The position numbers and the translations under genes are program-made. Below the pieces are notes generated by a model that saw only the letters and a list, made by a program, of their open reading frames with translations, had not been told where the DNA came from and ran no database searches. DNA of 64,000 bases. It comes from CAMAVH01 sp036500145. GTDB lineage: Bacteria; Pseudomonadota; Alphaproteobacteria; SMXQ01. Of the stretch, positions 43,449-51,610 are shown piece by piece; within the stretch, counting starts at the first letter, position 1; every line of letters starts with the position of its first letter. The stretch is from assembly GCA_036500145.1 (NCBI GenBank), contig DASYCO010000029.1:37045-101044 (forward strand), in the 5' to 3' direction.

Positions 43449-44386
43449 GAAGAGGCCTCCGCGCAGAGTTCGACGAAATTGCCGCAAGGATCGCGGAAAT
43501 AGAGCGACGACGAGATGGGCGACTTGGCTCCATGCCGCACGGGGCCGAGAGCCGCGATGCGCGCGTCGGCCAGAATCTCCGCCGTGCGGTCCAGCGCCGC
43601 GGCATCCGTCCAATAAGCGACGCGCGGCGTGCCCTTCGCCTGATGCGGGGGCGGCTCCTGCTCATGGCGCAGCGCCATGAAGATGCCCAGCACGGCATCG
43701 CCCATGCGGTAGAACACCTGCACGTTCGGGCGCGGCACCCGCCGGCCCTGCCCCGGCTTGCCGCCCGGAATGTCGCGGTAGCGCTCGTCCCAACGGCGCG
43801 TGCCGGGGGCCATGTCTTCCTTGCCCTCGCCCCAGGCGCGGGCGCGCACATAGTCCGCCGTGTTCCAACCGACCCGATGTTCGACCGACAGGCCGAGCTT
43901 GGCGCCGTAGAAATCCTCGATCCATTCCATGTCGGAGGCCTGCACGGCCGTATGGTCGATGCCGAAGAGACCCGGCTCGGCGATCTGCGGCTGGGCAATC
44001 AACTGGATGCGATTGCCGTCCGGATCGGAGAAATAGCAATTGTCGTCCTGCTCGGCGGGACGGTCTTCGCGATAACGCTCCACCGCAATGCTGTCGGCGG
44101 CGAGCGACTGCACGATGCGGCCGATGGCGGCAGGACCGGCGCGATAAGCCTGATGCACGCCGCTGTCGGGCAATGTGCGCGGGCTGTCGGATTGGCGCAG
44201 TACCAGCCGCTGGCCCGAAGGGCATGTCAGGCAGAGTTCGTCGCCATCCGGCCAGCTTTCGAGCGGCACGCGCAAGCCAAGGCGTTCGCCATAGAACGCC
44301 AGGGCGCGGTCCATGTCGGCCACTTCGATGACGGTATGAGCGATGGCGCGGATCGGCAGAACGGGAGGTTTCACGCTTCGCATCAT
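43445..44386 (-). CDS. Two-domain VOC (glyoxalase/extradiol-dioxygenase-like) protein
   Basis: A 313-residue protein with two vicinal-oxygen-chelate domains. Domain 1 (about 13-135) has the metal histidine H17 in IAHTVIEV but Gln128 where the metal glutamate sits (DPDGNRIQLI). Domain 2 (about 140-312) has H145 (IDHTAVQ) and the expected Glu306 (DPCGNFVELC). So the second domain is probably the active one and the first structural, as in extradiol dioxygenases. The start at 44386 overlaps the stop of the upstream VOC gene; its own stop overlaps the M24 gene start. Substrate unknown; ring cleavage or a glyoxalase-type isomerisation are the main options. Confidence 0.87.
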   Translation of the reverse strand: MMRSVKPPVLPIRAIAHTVIEVADMDRALAFYGERLGLRVPLESWPDGDELCLTCPSGQRLVLRQSDSPRTLPDSGVHQAYRAGPAAIGRIVQSLAADSIAVERYREDRPAEQDDNCYFSDPDGNRIQLIAQPQIAEPGLFGIDHTAVQASDMEWIEDFYGAKLGLSVEHRVGWNTADYVRARAWGEGKEDMAPGTRRWDERYRDIPGGKPGQGRRVPRPNVQVFYRMGDAVLGIFMALRHEQEPPPHQAKGTPRVAYWTDAAALDRTAEILADARIAALGPVRHGAKSPISSSLYFRDPCGNFVELCAEASS

Positions 44387-44862
44387 CAGCCGGCGCCGCC
44401 ATGGCCGAGGGCCTGCACTTCGCTGTAGGCGGTCGCTTCGTCGCGGCGCCAGACCACTTCGAGGAAGTTCCCTGTCGGGTCGCGGAAATAGACCGATTCG
44501 CCGAAGGGGCCGCTGACGGGATGGGTCACCGGCCCTTCGAAGGCGACCTTGTTCTCGCTCAAGGAGTCGACGATTTCACCGAACCGCTTGCGCGGCACGC
44601 AGAAAGCATGGCGCACGCGGTTCTCGCCGCGCAGCAGTTCCATCGGCGGAATGCTCATCCAGTCTTCGCTCAGCATGATTGCGAACAGATAGTCGCTGAG
44701 CATGAGCGAGGTATGCACGGAGCGGCCCTTCAGGGCGTCCTGCGTCTTGAAGTTGACACGGCTGTGAACCGTGGCGCCGAGAATGCCGCAGTAGAAGTCC
44801 TCAGCTTGTTTCAGATCGTGCACGCAAATCCCGCTATGGGACAGACTTTCCACGACAGCCAT
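44386..44862 (-). CDS. Single-domain VOC protein
   Basis: A 158-residue single VOC domain. A 2-His-1-carboxylate-like set is visible: H9 (LSHSGI), H85 (VRHAFCV) and E135 (GNFLEV), which matches metal binding in extradiol dioxygenases and glyoxalase I relatives. The start at 44862 has GGAGG 6 bases upstream and lies one base after the stop of the VOC-Rieske gene; the longer frame to 45018 is in the wrong context. Likely acts with the neighbouring VOC proteins on one pathway compound. Confidence 0.88.
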   Translation of the reverse strand: MAVVESLSHSGICVHDLKQAEDFYCGILGATVHSRVNFKTQDALKGRSVHTSLMLSDYLFAIMLSEDWMSIPPMELLRGENRVRHAFCVPRKRFGEIVDSLSENKVAFEGPVTHPVSGPFGESVYFRDPTGNFLEVVWRRDEATAYSEVQALGHGGAG

Positions 44863-44863
44863 G

Positions 44864-45715
44864 TCACGCCTCCGATGAGGTTGATGATTGTTCAGCTGAA
44901 CGAAGCAATTCCAGGCCTTCGGCATGGAACTTCGCGCCAGGCCGCGCCGGGACGAGCTGCGCCGGATCGAACCCGTCGCGCGCGTAAAAGTGCTCGGTAT
45001 CGACGAACACGGTTCCATCTTCGCCGACCGTCACCGGGTGCAGGCGCATCGGCGCACAGCCCATGCGGCCGACATAGCTGCCGGAGGTGTCGTATTTGGC
45101 GCCATGGAACGGGCAGTAGAAATGCCAGCTTTCCTTTTGCCAGACGGTGACGCCGTTCTTATGGGTGCACCAAGCCGACATCGCCAGAAAGCCGCCGTCT
45201 TGCCGCACGAGGAAGAAGCGCCCCTTGCCGTTGCGCGTTACGCTGCCCATGGCGAAATCGTCGATCTTGCCGCAGGCCACGACGCCCGCGCCGGACGGCA
45301 GGATTTCCTTGGACTCTTCGCCGAAGGCCTGAATCTGGAAGCGATTCCCATCGGGATCATGGATGTCCATGTTGTACTCGCCGACGGCGCGGAAATTCTG
45401 CCGCGGGTCGATGCCCGTGGCGAAGCCGGCCGCCTCCAGCCGGTCGCGCGCCGCCGCGAACTGCTCCGGCGTCAGCAGCCAGGCATGATGGATCGAGCCG
45501 CCGGAAGCCGGATAGGGCGGCACGTCGCCCGTCTCGACCAGCAGCACCCGCTGGCGCGTGTTCATCGCCAACAGCGCGTTCGGCCGATTGTCCGCCACGA
45601 GATTGCGGCCGAGCGCGTCAAGCCCGATCACGTCCCGATAAAAGATCTCGGCGCGGTCCAGATCCGCGACCTCAACCACCAAATGGCTGAATGCGAGGCT
45701 TTGCTCCGTAGCCAT
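44864..45715 (-). CDS. VOC domain fused to Rieske ferredoxin domain
   Basis: A 283-residue fusion. Residues 1-132 are a VOC domain with H11 (FSHLVVEV) and H76/H77 (SIHHAWLL); the carboxylate position is Gln128 (NRFQIQ), so metal binding is uncertain. Residues about 145-255 are a Rieske domain with WCTHKN (C183, H185) and CPFHGAKY (C201, H204), able to hold a [2Fe-2S] cluster. A 25-residue tail follows. A Rieske ferredoxin normally passes electrons to an oxygenase; tying it to a VOC domain could deliver electrons directly to a VOC-type oxygenase, such as the next two genes. First gene of the operon 37793-45715; the promoter is in 45716-45869, next to the LysR gene end. Confidence 0.87.
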   Translation of the reverse strand: MATEQSLAFSHLVVEVADLDRAEIFYRDVIGLDALGRNLVADNRPNALLAMNTRQRVLLVETGDVPPYPASGGSIHHAWLLTPEQFAAARDRLEAAGFATGIDPRQNFRAVGEYNMDIHDPDGNRFQIQAFGEESKEILPSGAGVVACGKIDDFAMGSVTRNGKGRFFLVRQDGGFLAMSAWCTHKNGVTVWQKESWHFYCPFHGAKYDTSGSYVGRMGCAPMRLHPVTVGEDGTVFVDTEHFYARDGFDPAQLVPARPGAKFHAEGLELLRSAEQSSTSSEA

Positions 45716-45869
45716 GCGTCTCTCCCTGCGTGCGACGGCTGCAGCCGTTCTGCTTTTCGCTGGGCGACACTGTAAGCCCCGCCAGAGAAGAAAAATTAGC
45801 CCTCTTCTGAGAAAGAGACTTTTCTCGCAGTAGCGGTAATCAACTGCACGCCGCTGCGCTGCAATGCGG

Positions 45870-46868
45870 CTACGGCTTGGGGGAACGTTTTCGCGAAGTG
45901 GCCGAGCGGCGGGGCAGCCGCGCCACCTTCGCCTTTGGCATCGGGAAGACTTCAGACTGGAACGGCGGGCGCGTGCAGCGCTCCCGCACGCAGTGCTCCA
46001 GAAAATCGAGAAAGACCATCAGCTTCGGCATCGGATGCCTGGTCTTGGGGAAGAAGGCACGCACCGTCCTATCCGACACATGCTGGCCTTCGAAAATGCT
46101 GACCAACGAGCCGGCGCGCAACGCTTCCCAAACGATGTAGCTGGGCAGATGCACGATGCCCAGGCCGCGCACCGCCGCTTGATAGAGGGCCGTTCCGGAA
46201 TTGGCGGAAAATGAGCCAGAGACCCGCAGCGTGTAGGGCCCGTCTGCGCCCCGGAACTGCCATTCATTCGACGGACGGCGCGACGTCTGGACCAGACAGT
46301 TGTGATTGACCAGATCATGCGGCGTCTCGGGCATTCCGGCCCGCTCGAAATAGCTGGGCGCGGCGCAAATATGATAGGTGACCGGACTCAGTATTCGCGA
46401 ATCCAGGCTGGCGTCGCTGAGATTGACGCTTCGGATCAAGATATCCACTCCCTCTTCCATCAAATTCACCGGCTCCGTCCCCACGCTCAGGTCGACCGAG
46501 AGCTCAGGGTAGCGTTCAGTGAAATCGAGGATGCCGGAAGCAAGGACGCGCAGGCCGACGCCGAGGTTCGCATGGATTCGAATCGTGCCACTGAGCGACT
46601 GGGCCTGGAATTTAGCTTCGCTGTCCGCAGCAAGTATCTCGCTCAACGCGCGCACGCAGCGCCGATAATAGTGCTCGCCGACTTCTGTTAAGGAAAGCCG
46701 CCTCGTGCTGCGGTTCAGCAGGCGCGTACGCAGCCGCGTTTCGAGCAGGCTGACCTTCTTCGAAACGATGGAGGTGGAAACATGCAGCTGCTTTGCGGCT
46801 CCCGAGAAGCTCCCTTTCTCCACGACTTGAATGAAAATGGCAACTTCATTGAGGTCTTCCACAATCAC
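45870..46868 (-). CDS. LysR family transcriptional regulator
   Basis: A 332-residue regulator. The HTH is at about residues 4-62 (DLNEVAIFIQVVEKGSFSGAAKQLHVSTSIVSKKVSLLETRL), then the effector domain from about 90. The last 25 residues are basic. It is read in the same direction as, and just upstream of, the operon starting at 45715 (154-base gap), so it is the likely regulator of that operon. Some LysR proteins of this CrgA-like type act as repressors as well as activators. Confidence 0.93.
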   Translation of the reverse strand: MIVEDLNEVAIFIQVVEKGSFSGAAKQLHVSTSIVSKKVSLLETRLRTRLLNRSTRRLSLTEVGEHYYRRCVRALSEILAADSEAKFQAQSLSGTIRIHANLGVGLRVLASGILDFTERYPELSVDLSVGTEPVNLMEEGVDILIRSVNLSDASLDSRILSPVTYHICAAPSYFERAGMPETPHDLVNHNCLVQTSRRPSNEWQFRGADGPYTLRVSGSFSANSGTALYQAAVRGLGIVHLPSYIVWEALRAGSLVSIFEGQHVSDRTVRAFFPKTRHPMPKLMVFLDFLEHCVRERCTRPPFQSEVFPMPKAKVARLPRRSATSRKRSPKP

Positions 46869-46986
46869 ATCCTATTCTGAATGCATCGACGCCATAGCCC
46901 TGGTTCGCAAAGATGCCCCGCCAGACGCCGCGTTGGGAATCCGGCCGAAGCCGCCAGCTTCACGTAGCCCGCCATTCAGCCGCCCA

Positions 46987-48015
46987 CTAGTTGTCCTTTT
47001 GATTGATGATGCGCGTGGCGCGTTCCACGACGGATTTCGGCGTCGTGTAGGCGTCCTCGATAAATGCATCGATGTCTTCGCCCTTCACCAAACGTATGCT
47101 CACATTTGACTTCGCCGCCCGCGCCACCAGCTCAGGATCGCTCAGCGTCTCCTCAAAGGCCGTGCGCAACACCGCCACCCGATCCTTCGGAAGATCCGGC
47201 GGTGCGGCAAACGGCCGCGACATGTAGACATAGCTGAAGATGAAGTCGAGCAGCCGCCGGTCATCGTCGCTCTGCACGTAGGCGGCTATATCCGGAACGT
47301 TGGGAAGATAGGTTTTCTTGTCGTAACCGACCTGCCCGATGATTCGCGCCGTCCCGCTGCGGACCAATTCGGAATCGGCGCCATCCACTCCCAGCAGGCC
47401 GACGCCGCACCAGCCCTGTATCTCGCCGCGCTCGGCGGCCAGCTTGAGGGCTGCCGTGCCGTCATATCCTTTGACGATGCGAAGTTTCGCCTTCACGACG
47501 TCCATGAGGATGTTGTCCGCGTTGACCATCTGCCGGCCCGCGGCGCCGACGATCATCTCGCGGGTCAGAATATCCTTGAAGCTGGTGAAAGGCGTGCCCT
47601 TCCAGGATATGCAATAGATCGAGTCGGAATCGGCGCTGCCGAGCCAGGTGAATTTCCGGCTGTCGAACTTGGCCGCCTCATTGCCGACGAGCGGCGCGAT
47701 GCTGATGTCCGACGAAATCAATCCGATCTCGGAACCATCTCTCGGCGCGCGGACATAAAGATAGTTTGCCGCGACGATCGTGCCCGCGCCTGGCATGTAT
47801 CGAATGACGATGCTGGGCTGGCCGGGGATGTATTTCGGCATGTACTGCGTGATGAGGCGGGCATAAGCGTCGAATCCGCCACCAGGGTTCAGCCCGACGA
47901 CAAGGCTGATCTGCCGCCCCTTATAAAACTGCTCAGGCGTCTGCGCCGTTGCACTGGCGTCGTAGCCCGCCGCCAGAAATCCGATGGCGAGCATGCGAAG
48001 GAAAGGTTTTCTCAT
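46987..48015 (-). CDS. TctC/Bug family substrate-binding receptor
   Basis: A 342-residue periplasmic receptor. A signal peptide (MRKPFLRMLAIGFLAAGYDASATAQ, about residues 1-25) is followed by the family block ISLVVGLNPGGGFDAYARLITQYMPKYIPGQPSIVIRYMPGAGTIVAANYLY. Paralogous to the receptors at 25329 and 52617. No TctAB membrane genes are nearby. It follows the E1 beta gene by 106 bases on the same strand. The cargo is probably a carboxylate used by the E1-linked pathway, as inference. Confidence 0.9.
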   Translation of the reverse strand: MRKPFLRMLAIGFLAAGYDASATAQTPEQFYKGRQISLVVGLNPGGGFDAYARLITQYMPKYIPGQPSIVIRYMPGAGTIVAANYLYVRAPRDGSEIGLISSDISIAPLVGNEAAKFDSRKFTWLGSADSDSIYCISWKGTPFTSFKDILTREMIVGAAGRQMVNADNILMDVVKAKLRIVKGYDGTAALKLAAERGEIQGWCGVGLLGVDGADSELVRSGTARIIGQVGYDKKTYLPNVPDIAAYVQSDDDRRLLDFIFSYVYMSRPFAAPPDLPKDRVAVLRTAFEETLSDPELVARAAKSNVSIRLVKGEDIDAFIEDAYTTPKSVVERATRIINQKDN

Positions 48016-48121
48016 TCTCGTTGCGCTCCCACATTGCGTTCCCGTTGAATTCGGGACACTTGCGTTTTCAGCATCAAGCCTATGGGCGATCTCAGAACAG
48101 ACTGCCGCCCTCGCTCCCTTC

Positions 48122-49114
48122 TCAATCCCCTGCGCTCTTCGGATAAGCCAAAGCCCGCTGCGCCGCCGCGACCACCTTGTCGACGGTCGGCGATACGTAG
48201 TCCTCCAGCAAGGGGCTGAAGGGAATCGGCGCGTCCATTCGCGTCACGCGTTCGACCGGCGCCTTCAATTCGCGAAAGCACTCCTCCGAAACGATCGCGG
48301 CGATCTCCGATGCCGTCGAGCAATGCGGCGGGCAGTCGTCGATGGCGACCACCCGGCCGGTCTTTCTCGCCGTGGCGGCCAACGCATCGCGATCGAGCGG
48401 CCTCAACGTGCGAAGATCGAGCACTTCCGCTGAAACGCCCATCGCCTGCAGGTCAGCCGCCGCGGCCATGGCCGTGTGCACCTGCAGCGATGTGGCGACG
48501 AGAGAAACGTCCTTTCCGTCGCGCTTGATGTCGGCCTTGCCCAACGGGATCGCATAGTCCTCGTCAGGCACCTCCCCCTCGACATCGAGCAGCTTCGGAT
48601 GAACGAGGAAAGCGGTCGGATTGTCGCTCTGAATGGCGGCCCGAAAGAGCCCCTTCACGTCATAGGGAGTTGACGGCATCACCAGCTCAAGGCCGGGGCA
48701 GTTCCATAGCATCGCCTGCGGCGACTGGCTGTGTTGCGGTCCGCCGCCGCCGCGTATGCCGTGGAGCATGTGAAAGACGACTGGCGCCTTGATCATGCCG
48801 TTCGACATGTAGCGGGCGACGGCCGCTTCGTGCTGAATCTGGTCCCAGGCACGGAAAATGAAGCTCGCCGCGCCGACGGGAACGATCGGCCGCGCGCCGG
48901 CGATGGCCGCGCCGATCGCGATGCCGCAATTGCCCAGTTCCGAGGTCGGCGTGAAGGCGACGCGATCGGGAAACTCTTTGCGGAACCGGTCGGAAAGCGA
49001 CCGGTATTGGCTCAGCCCGAAGAACGAACCCCAGATCAGCAGCACGTTGGGATCATTGCTGAAGCTGAGGTAGACGGCGTCGGCGAACGCTTGGGCGAAC
49101 GTGATGCGGGCCAT
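48122..49114 (-). CDS. Thiamin-diphosphate-dependent dehydrogenase E1 component, beta subunit
   Basis: A 330-residue beta subunit of pyruvate/branched-chain/acetoin dehydrogenase E1. Seen: the N-terminal FAQAFADAVYLSFSNDPNVLLIWG, the SELGNCGIAIGAAIAGARPIV segment with the Glu that activates the thiamin ring, and the C-terminal VDDCPPHCSTASEIAAIV with LSxxDAPIPFS-like end. The start at 49114 lies one base beyond the E1 alpha stop and has GGAGG upstream, so the two are coupled. Partner of 49116. No E2 (lipoyl acyltransferase) or E3 gene is in the neighbourhood, which is unusual for such operons. Confidence 0.92.
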   Translation of the reverse strand: MARITFAQAFADAVYLSFSNDPNVLLIWGSFFGLSQYRSLSDRFRKEFPDRVAFTPTSELGNCGIAIGAAIAGARPIVPVGAASFIFRAWDQIQHEAAVARYMSNGMIKAPVVFHMLHGIRGGGGPQHSQSPQAMLWNCPGLELVMPSTPYDVKGLFRAAIQSDNPTAFLVHPKLLDVEGEVPDEDYAIPLGKADIKRDGKDVSLVATSLQVHTAMAAAADLQAMGVSAEVLDLRTLRPLDRDALAATARKTGRVVAIDDCPPHCSTASEIAAIVSEECFRELKAPVERVTRMDAPIPFSPLLEDYVSPTVDKVVAAAQRALAYPKSAGD

Positions 49115-49115
49115 A

Positions 49116-50150
49116 TCAGCGCACCTCCGCCAGGACGTGGTCCAGCGCGCGGGCGCCGCTCGGCAGCGCGGCCGCGAGAGCCCTCTCCACCGCCGCCGCG
49201 ATGCGCTGCGTGATGCGCGCATCGTGCGCGGAGATCGTCTCACCATCGAGCTGCCCGGCCGCGACCTGCTCGCGGCAGAAGCGCAGCACGGGATCCTCGT
49301 CTTCGAACCATGTGCGATAGGAGTCGGGGATCGGCTTGGCGCCCCACGCCATCCCCAGATCCGTTCGCCCGGTCTTGCTGAGGTCTGGCCACTGGGTCGC
49401 GCTGCCGGGCCAGCCTTTGGTCACGGCCTCGATGAACACCGGCCCCTCTCCGGCGATGCATGCCTTGCGCGCGGCCATGACCGCCGCCCGCATCGCCGCG
49501 AGATCGGCGCCGTCGACGACTTGCGTCGTCATCGACAGCGACTTCGGGATTTGATCGAGATGCGTGGCGGCAATCGCTCCCGGAATCCGATCGTTGGCGG
49601 GCCGGCCCTGCGCCGTTGGGTCGTTATTCTCACAGACGAAAATGATCGGCAGCCGCCAAAGGCTGGCGATATTGAAGGCCTCGAACGTGACGCCTTCCTC
49701 CATGGCGCCATCGCCGAAGAACACCACCGAAACGCGGTCTTCGCCACAGCTCTTGAAGCGATGGGCGGCGCCCGCGGCAAGCGGAATGCAGCCGCCGACA
49801 AGGCCTGACGTATGCGGAATATTGTGCGCAGGGTCGGCAAGATGGAACGTGCCGCCGCGCCCGCCCAGCAGGCCCGTCTCACGGCCGAGAATCTCCGCCA
49901 TCATGGGCTCAGGATCGGTGCCCCGCGCCAGCAAGTGGCCATGATTGCGGTGCGTCGTAAAGATCATGTCCGCCGGCTTCAGCGCCTGAATGGCGCCGAC
50001 GCCGGTCGCTTCCTGGCCGATGTAGAGGTGGTAGTGTCCGAGAAATTTCCCGTCCTTCCAAAGCTGGAAGAGCGCCTCTTCGAACCGGCGGATCAGCAGC
50101 AGCCCTTCCAATGCCTCGAGCGCATAAGGACGCGAAATACCCTTATCCAT
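49116..50150 (-). CDS. Thiamin-diphosphate-dependent dehydrogenase E1 component, alpha subunit
   Basis: A 344-residue alpha subunit. The thiamin-diphosphate/Mg motif is GDGAMEEG (about 146-153) with NN at 175-176. GHYHLYIGQEATGVGAI and TTHRNHGHLLARG (near 38-75) are characteristic of acetoin and pyruvate dehydrogenase E1 alpha. It would decarboxylate a 2-oxoacid or cleave acetoin and pass the acyl or acetyl unit to an E2. Acetoin-type E1 is favoured by length and HRNHGHLL, but is not decisive. First gene of a unit with E1 beta and the Bug receptor; the promoter probably lies in 50151-50377. Confidence 0.92.
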   Translation of the reverse strand: MDKGISRPYALEALEGLLLIRRFEEALFQLWKDGKFLGHYHLYIGQEATGVGAIQALKPADMIFTTHRNHGHLLARGTDPEPMMAEILGRETGLLGGRGGTFHLADPAHNIPHTSGLVGGCIPLAAGAAHRFKSCGEDRVSVVFFGDGAMEEGVTFEAFNIASLWRLPIIFVCENNDPTAQGRPANDRIPGAIAATHLDQIPKSLSMTTQVVDGADLAAMRAAVMAARKACIAGEGPVFIEAVTKGWPGSATQWPDLSKTGRTDLGMAWGAKPIPDSYRTWFEDEDPVLRFCREQVAAGQLDGETISAHDARITQRIAAAVERALAAALPSGARALDHVLAEVR

Positions 50151-50377
50151 TTACACCCTTCATCTTCATGCCCCTTGGATTCTTCCTGCGTGGCGAATGG
50201 ACGGCTCGCCTGTGCAAACCGGCTCCCAACAATTTCCCTCAGGTTGCGAAGAGAGAAATGACCCATTGGCACCAACGTAGGCGGGCCTAGTCCGCCGTGT
50301 CCAGGTCGGCGGGCAAGCGGCGGAAGAAATCCCGGCATTTCGCGCGCCAGGGGCGGCAGCGATATGGATTGGCTCTT
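50151..50377. other. Promoter region upstream of the E1 genes
   Basis: About 230 bases without a supportable gene. It runs from the start of the E1 alpha gene to the small minus-strand frame at 50378. No clear hairpin terminator or operator was recognised. The combined gap back to the next confident gene is about 410 bases. Confidence 0.5.
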
Positions 50378-50560
50378 CTATAAGAATTGCCGCTGAGATG
50401 CCTGCGACTGCGCGATGGCGAGTCCGCGGGCATTTCGCCCTTTCAAGGATCGCGCGACGCCGAGTAGCTCTTCGATGGCCTTCACGCTCACGCGCGCGGT
50501 CCGTTTCCGAGAGACAGGCCTGGAATGGAAGGCGCGTTTAATATTCGAACTATCGAGCAT
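50378..50560 (-). CDS. Hypothetical small protein
   Basis: A 60-codon frame that starts 2 bases after the stop of the decarboxylase-like gene at 50563. The product is basic, with RKRTARVSVKAIEELLGVARSLKG, which could be helical. No family is recognised and there is no convincing ribosome site. It may be a coupled small protein, a remnant of a regulator, or chance. Confidence 0.25.
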   Translation of the reverse strand: MLDSSNIKRAFHSRPVSRKRTARVSVKAIEELLGVARSLKGRNARGLAIAQSQASQRQFL

Positions 50561-50562
50561 TT

Positions 50563-51552
50563 TCAGACCGCGCCCTCGCCCACGAAAATATCTTTCATCG
50601 AAAGGCTTTCTGCGATCATGGACTGTTCGACTAGATAGGTCATGAGCGCGTCCAACGTGCGGCGATTGGACTGTAGGCCGTAGGGCCAGAAGTCTTCCCC
50701 GAACAGAGCGGTCAGCGATTCGATCTCCGGACGGACCCAGGGCAACATGTAAGGGGACGCGCCGCGCTCGCGCAGCCGCTTCATGGCCAGATCCTTCGCT
50801 GCGCAAAAGGCCTTGTAGAGACTGCGCGCGACGAAGGGATGCCGCTCATGGATGTCGCGACGCAGCCCGACCGCGTGCATGATCGGGAATATCCCCGTGC
50901 GGCGATAGTAGTCGCGCTCGACGTTCTCGTAATCGGGAAACAGGCGTTCGACGTCCGGATGCCGCCCCAAGGACGAGGGCAGCCTCGCCCCGATCATCGC
51001 CGCGATCTCGTTCGTCTCCAGCAGACTGTTCAGCGACTTTCCGGACTGGTTGTTCTCGATCGGCAAGTCCTTCAGCAGCGGCATGACGGTCGGATCGCCG
51101 AACTGCCCCGCATGTTCGGGGCTGCCCTGCACCCAGCGGATCTTCGACAGGTCCACCCCATGGTCGTGCTGCAGCAGCCCGCGGATGTAGACGGCCGCGC
51201 TGATCGTGTAGAGCGACACCCCGACCCGCTTGCCTTCCAGGTCCTTGGGCGAGCCTATGCCTGCCTTCTTGTTGACGGCGATGAAGCCATGCCGGAACGT
51301 CCGCGCCGGAAACACAGGCAGGGCGACGAACCGCCGCTCGCCGGCGGCGATCTGCGTCATGTATTCCGAACAGGAGATTTCGCAGGCCTCGAAGCCGTCG
51401 CCCTTCGCCATGCGGTCGAAGATGTCGCGCGGGTCTTCGTTGACCTCGAAGCGCAGATCGACGCCCTCGGGCTTCACCTCGCCGGTATAGAGCGGCAGCA
51501 GGTGGTCATAGAGCCCTGAAACCAGCGTGATCGGCAGATCTGTCATCGGCAT
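50563..51552 (-). CDS. PBP-fold protein, 4,5-dihydroxyphthalate decarboxylase-like
   Basis: A 329-residue protein of the family that includes 4,5-dihydroxyphthalate decarboxylase, which has the periplasmic-binding-protein fold but is cytosolic. It has no signal peptide and starts ITLVSGLYDHLLPL. Family marks are CEISCSEYMTQIAAG near 65, RTFRHGFIAVNKKAGI near 95 and RTGIFPIMHAVGLRRDI near 230. It is paralogous to 53691-54710. The start is 51552 or 51546; a weak GGAA precedes the second. Last large gene of the minus-strand unit 50563-54710. A decarboxylase of an aromatic acid is plausible; a solute receptor using another export route is possible but less likely. Confidence 0.8.
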   Translation of the reverse strand: MPMTDLPITLVSGLYDHLLPLYTGEVKPEGVDLRFEVNEDPRDIFDRMAKGDGFEACEISCSEYMTQIAAGERRFVALPVFPARTFRHGFIAVNKKAGIGSPKDLEGKRVGVSLYTISAAVYIRGLLQHDHGVDLSKIRWVQGSPEHAGQFGDPTVMPLLKDLPIENNQSGKSLNSLLETNEIAAMIGARLPSSLGRHPDVERLFPDYENVERDYYRRTGIFPIMHAVGLRRDIHERHPFVARSLYKAFCAAKDLAMKRLRERGASPYMLPWVRPEIESLTALFGEDFWPYGLQSNRRTLDALMTYLVEQSMIAESLSMKDIFVGEGAV

Positions 51553-51610
51553 TCCGTCACACCGGACGAAGGCGCGCCGCCAAGGCGGCGCGCCTTCGGC
51601 CATACAAGGC

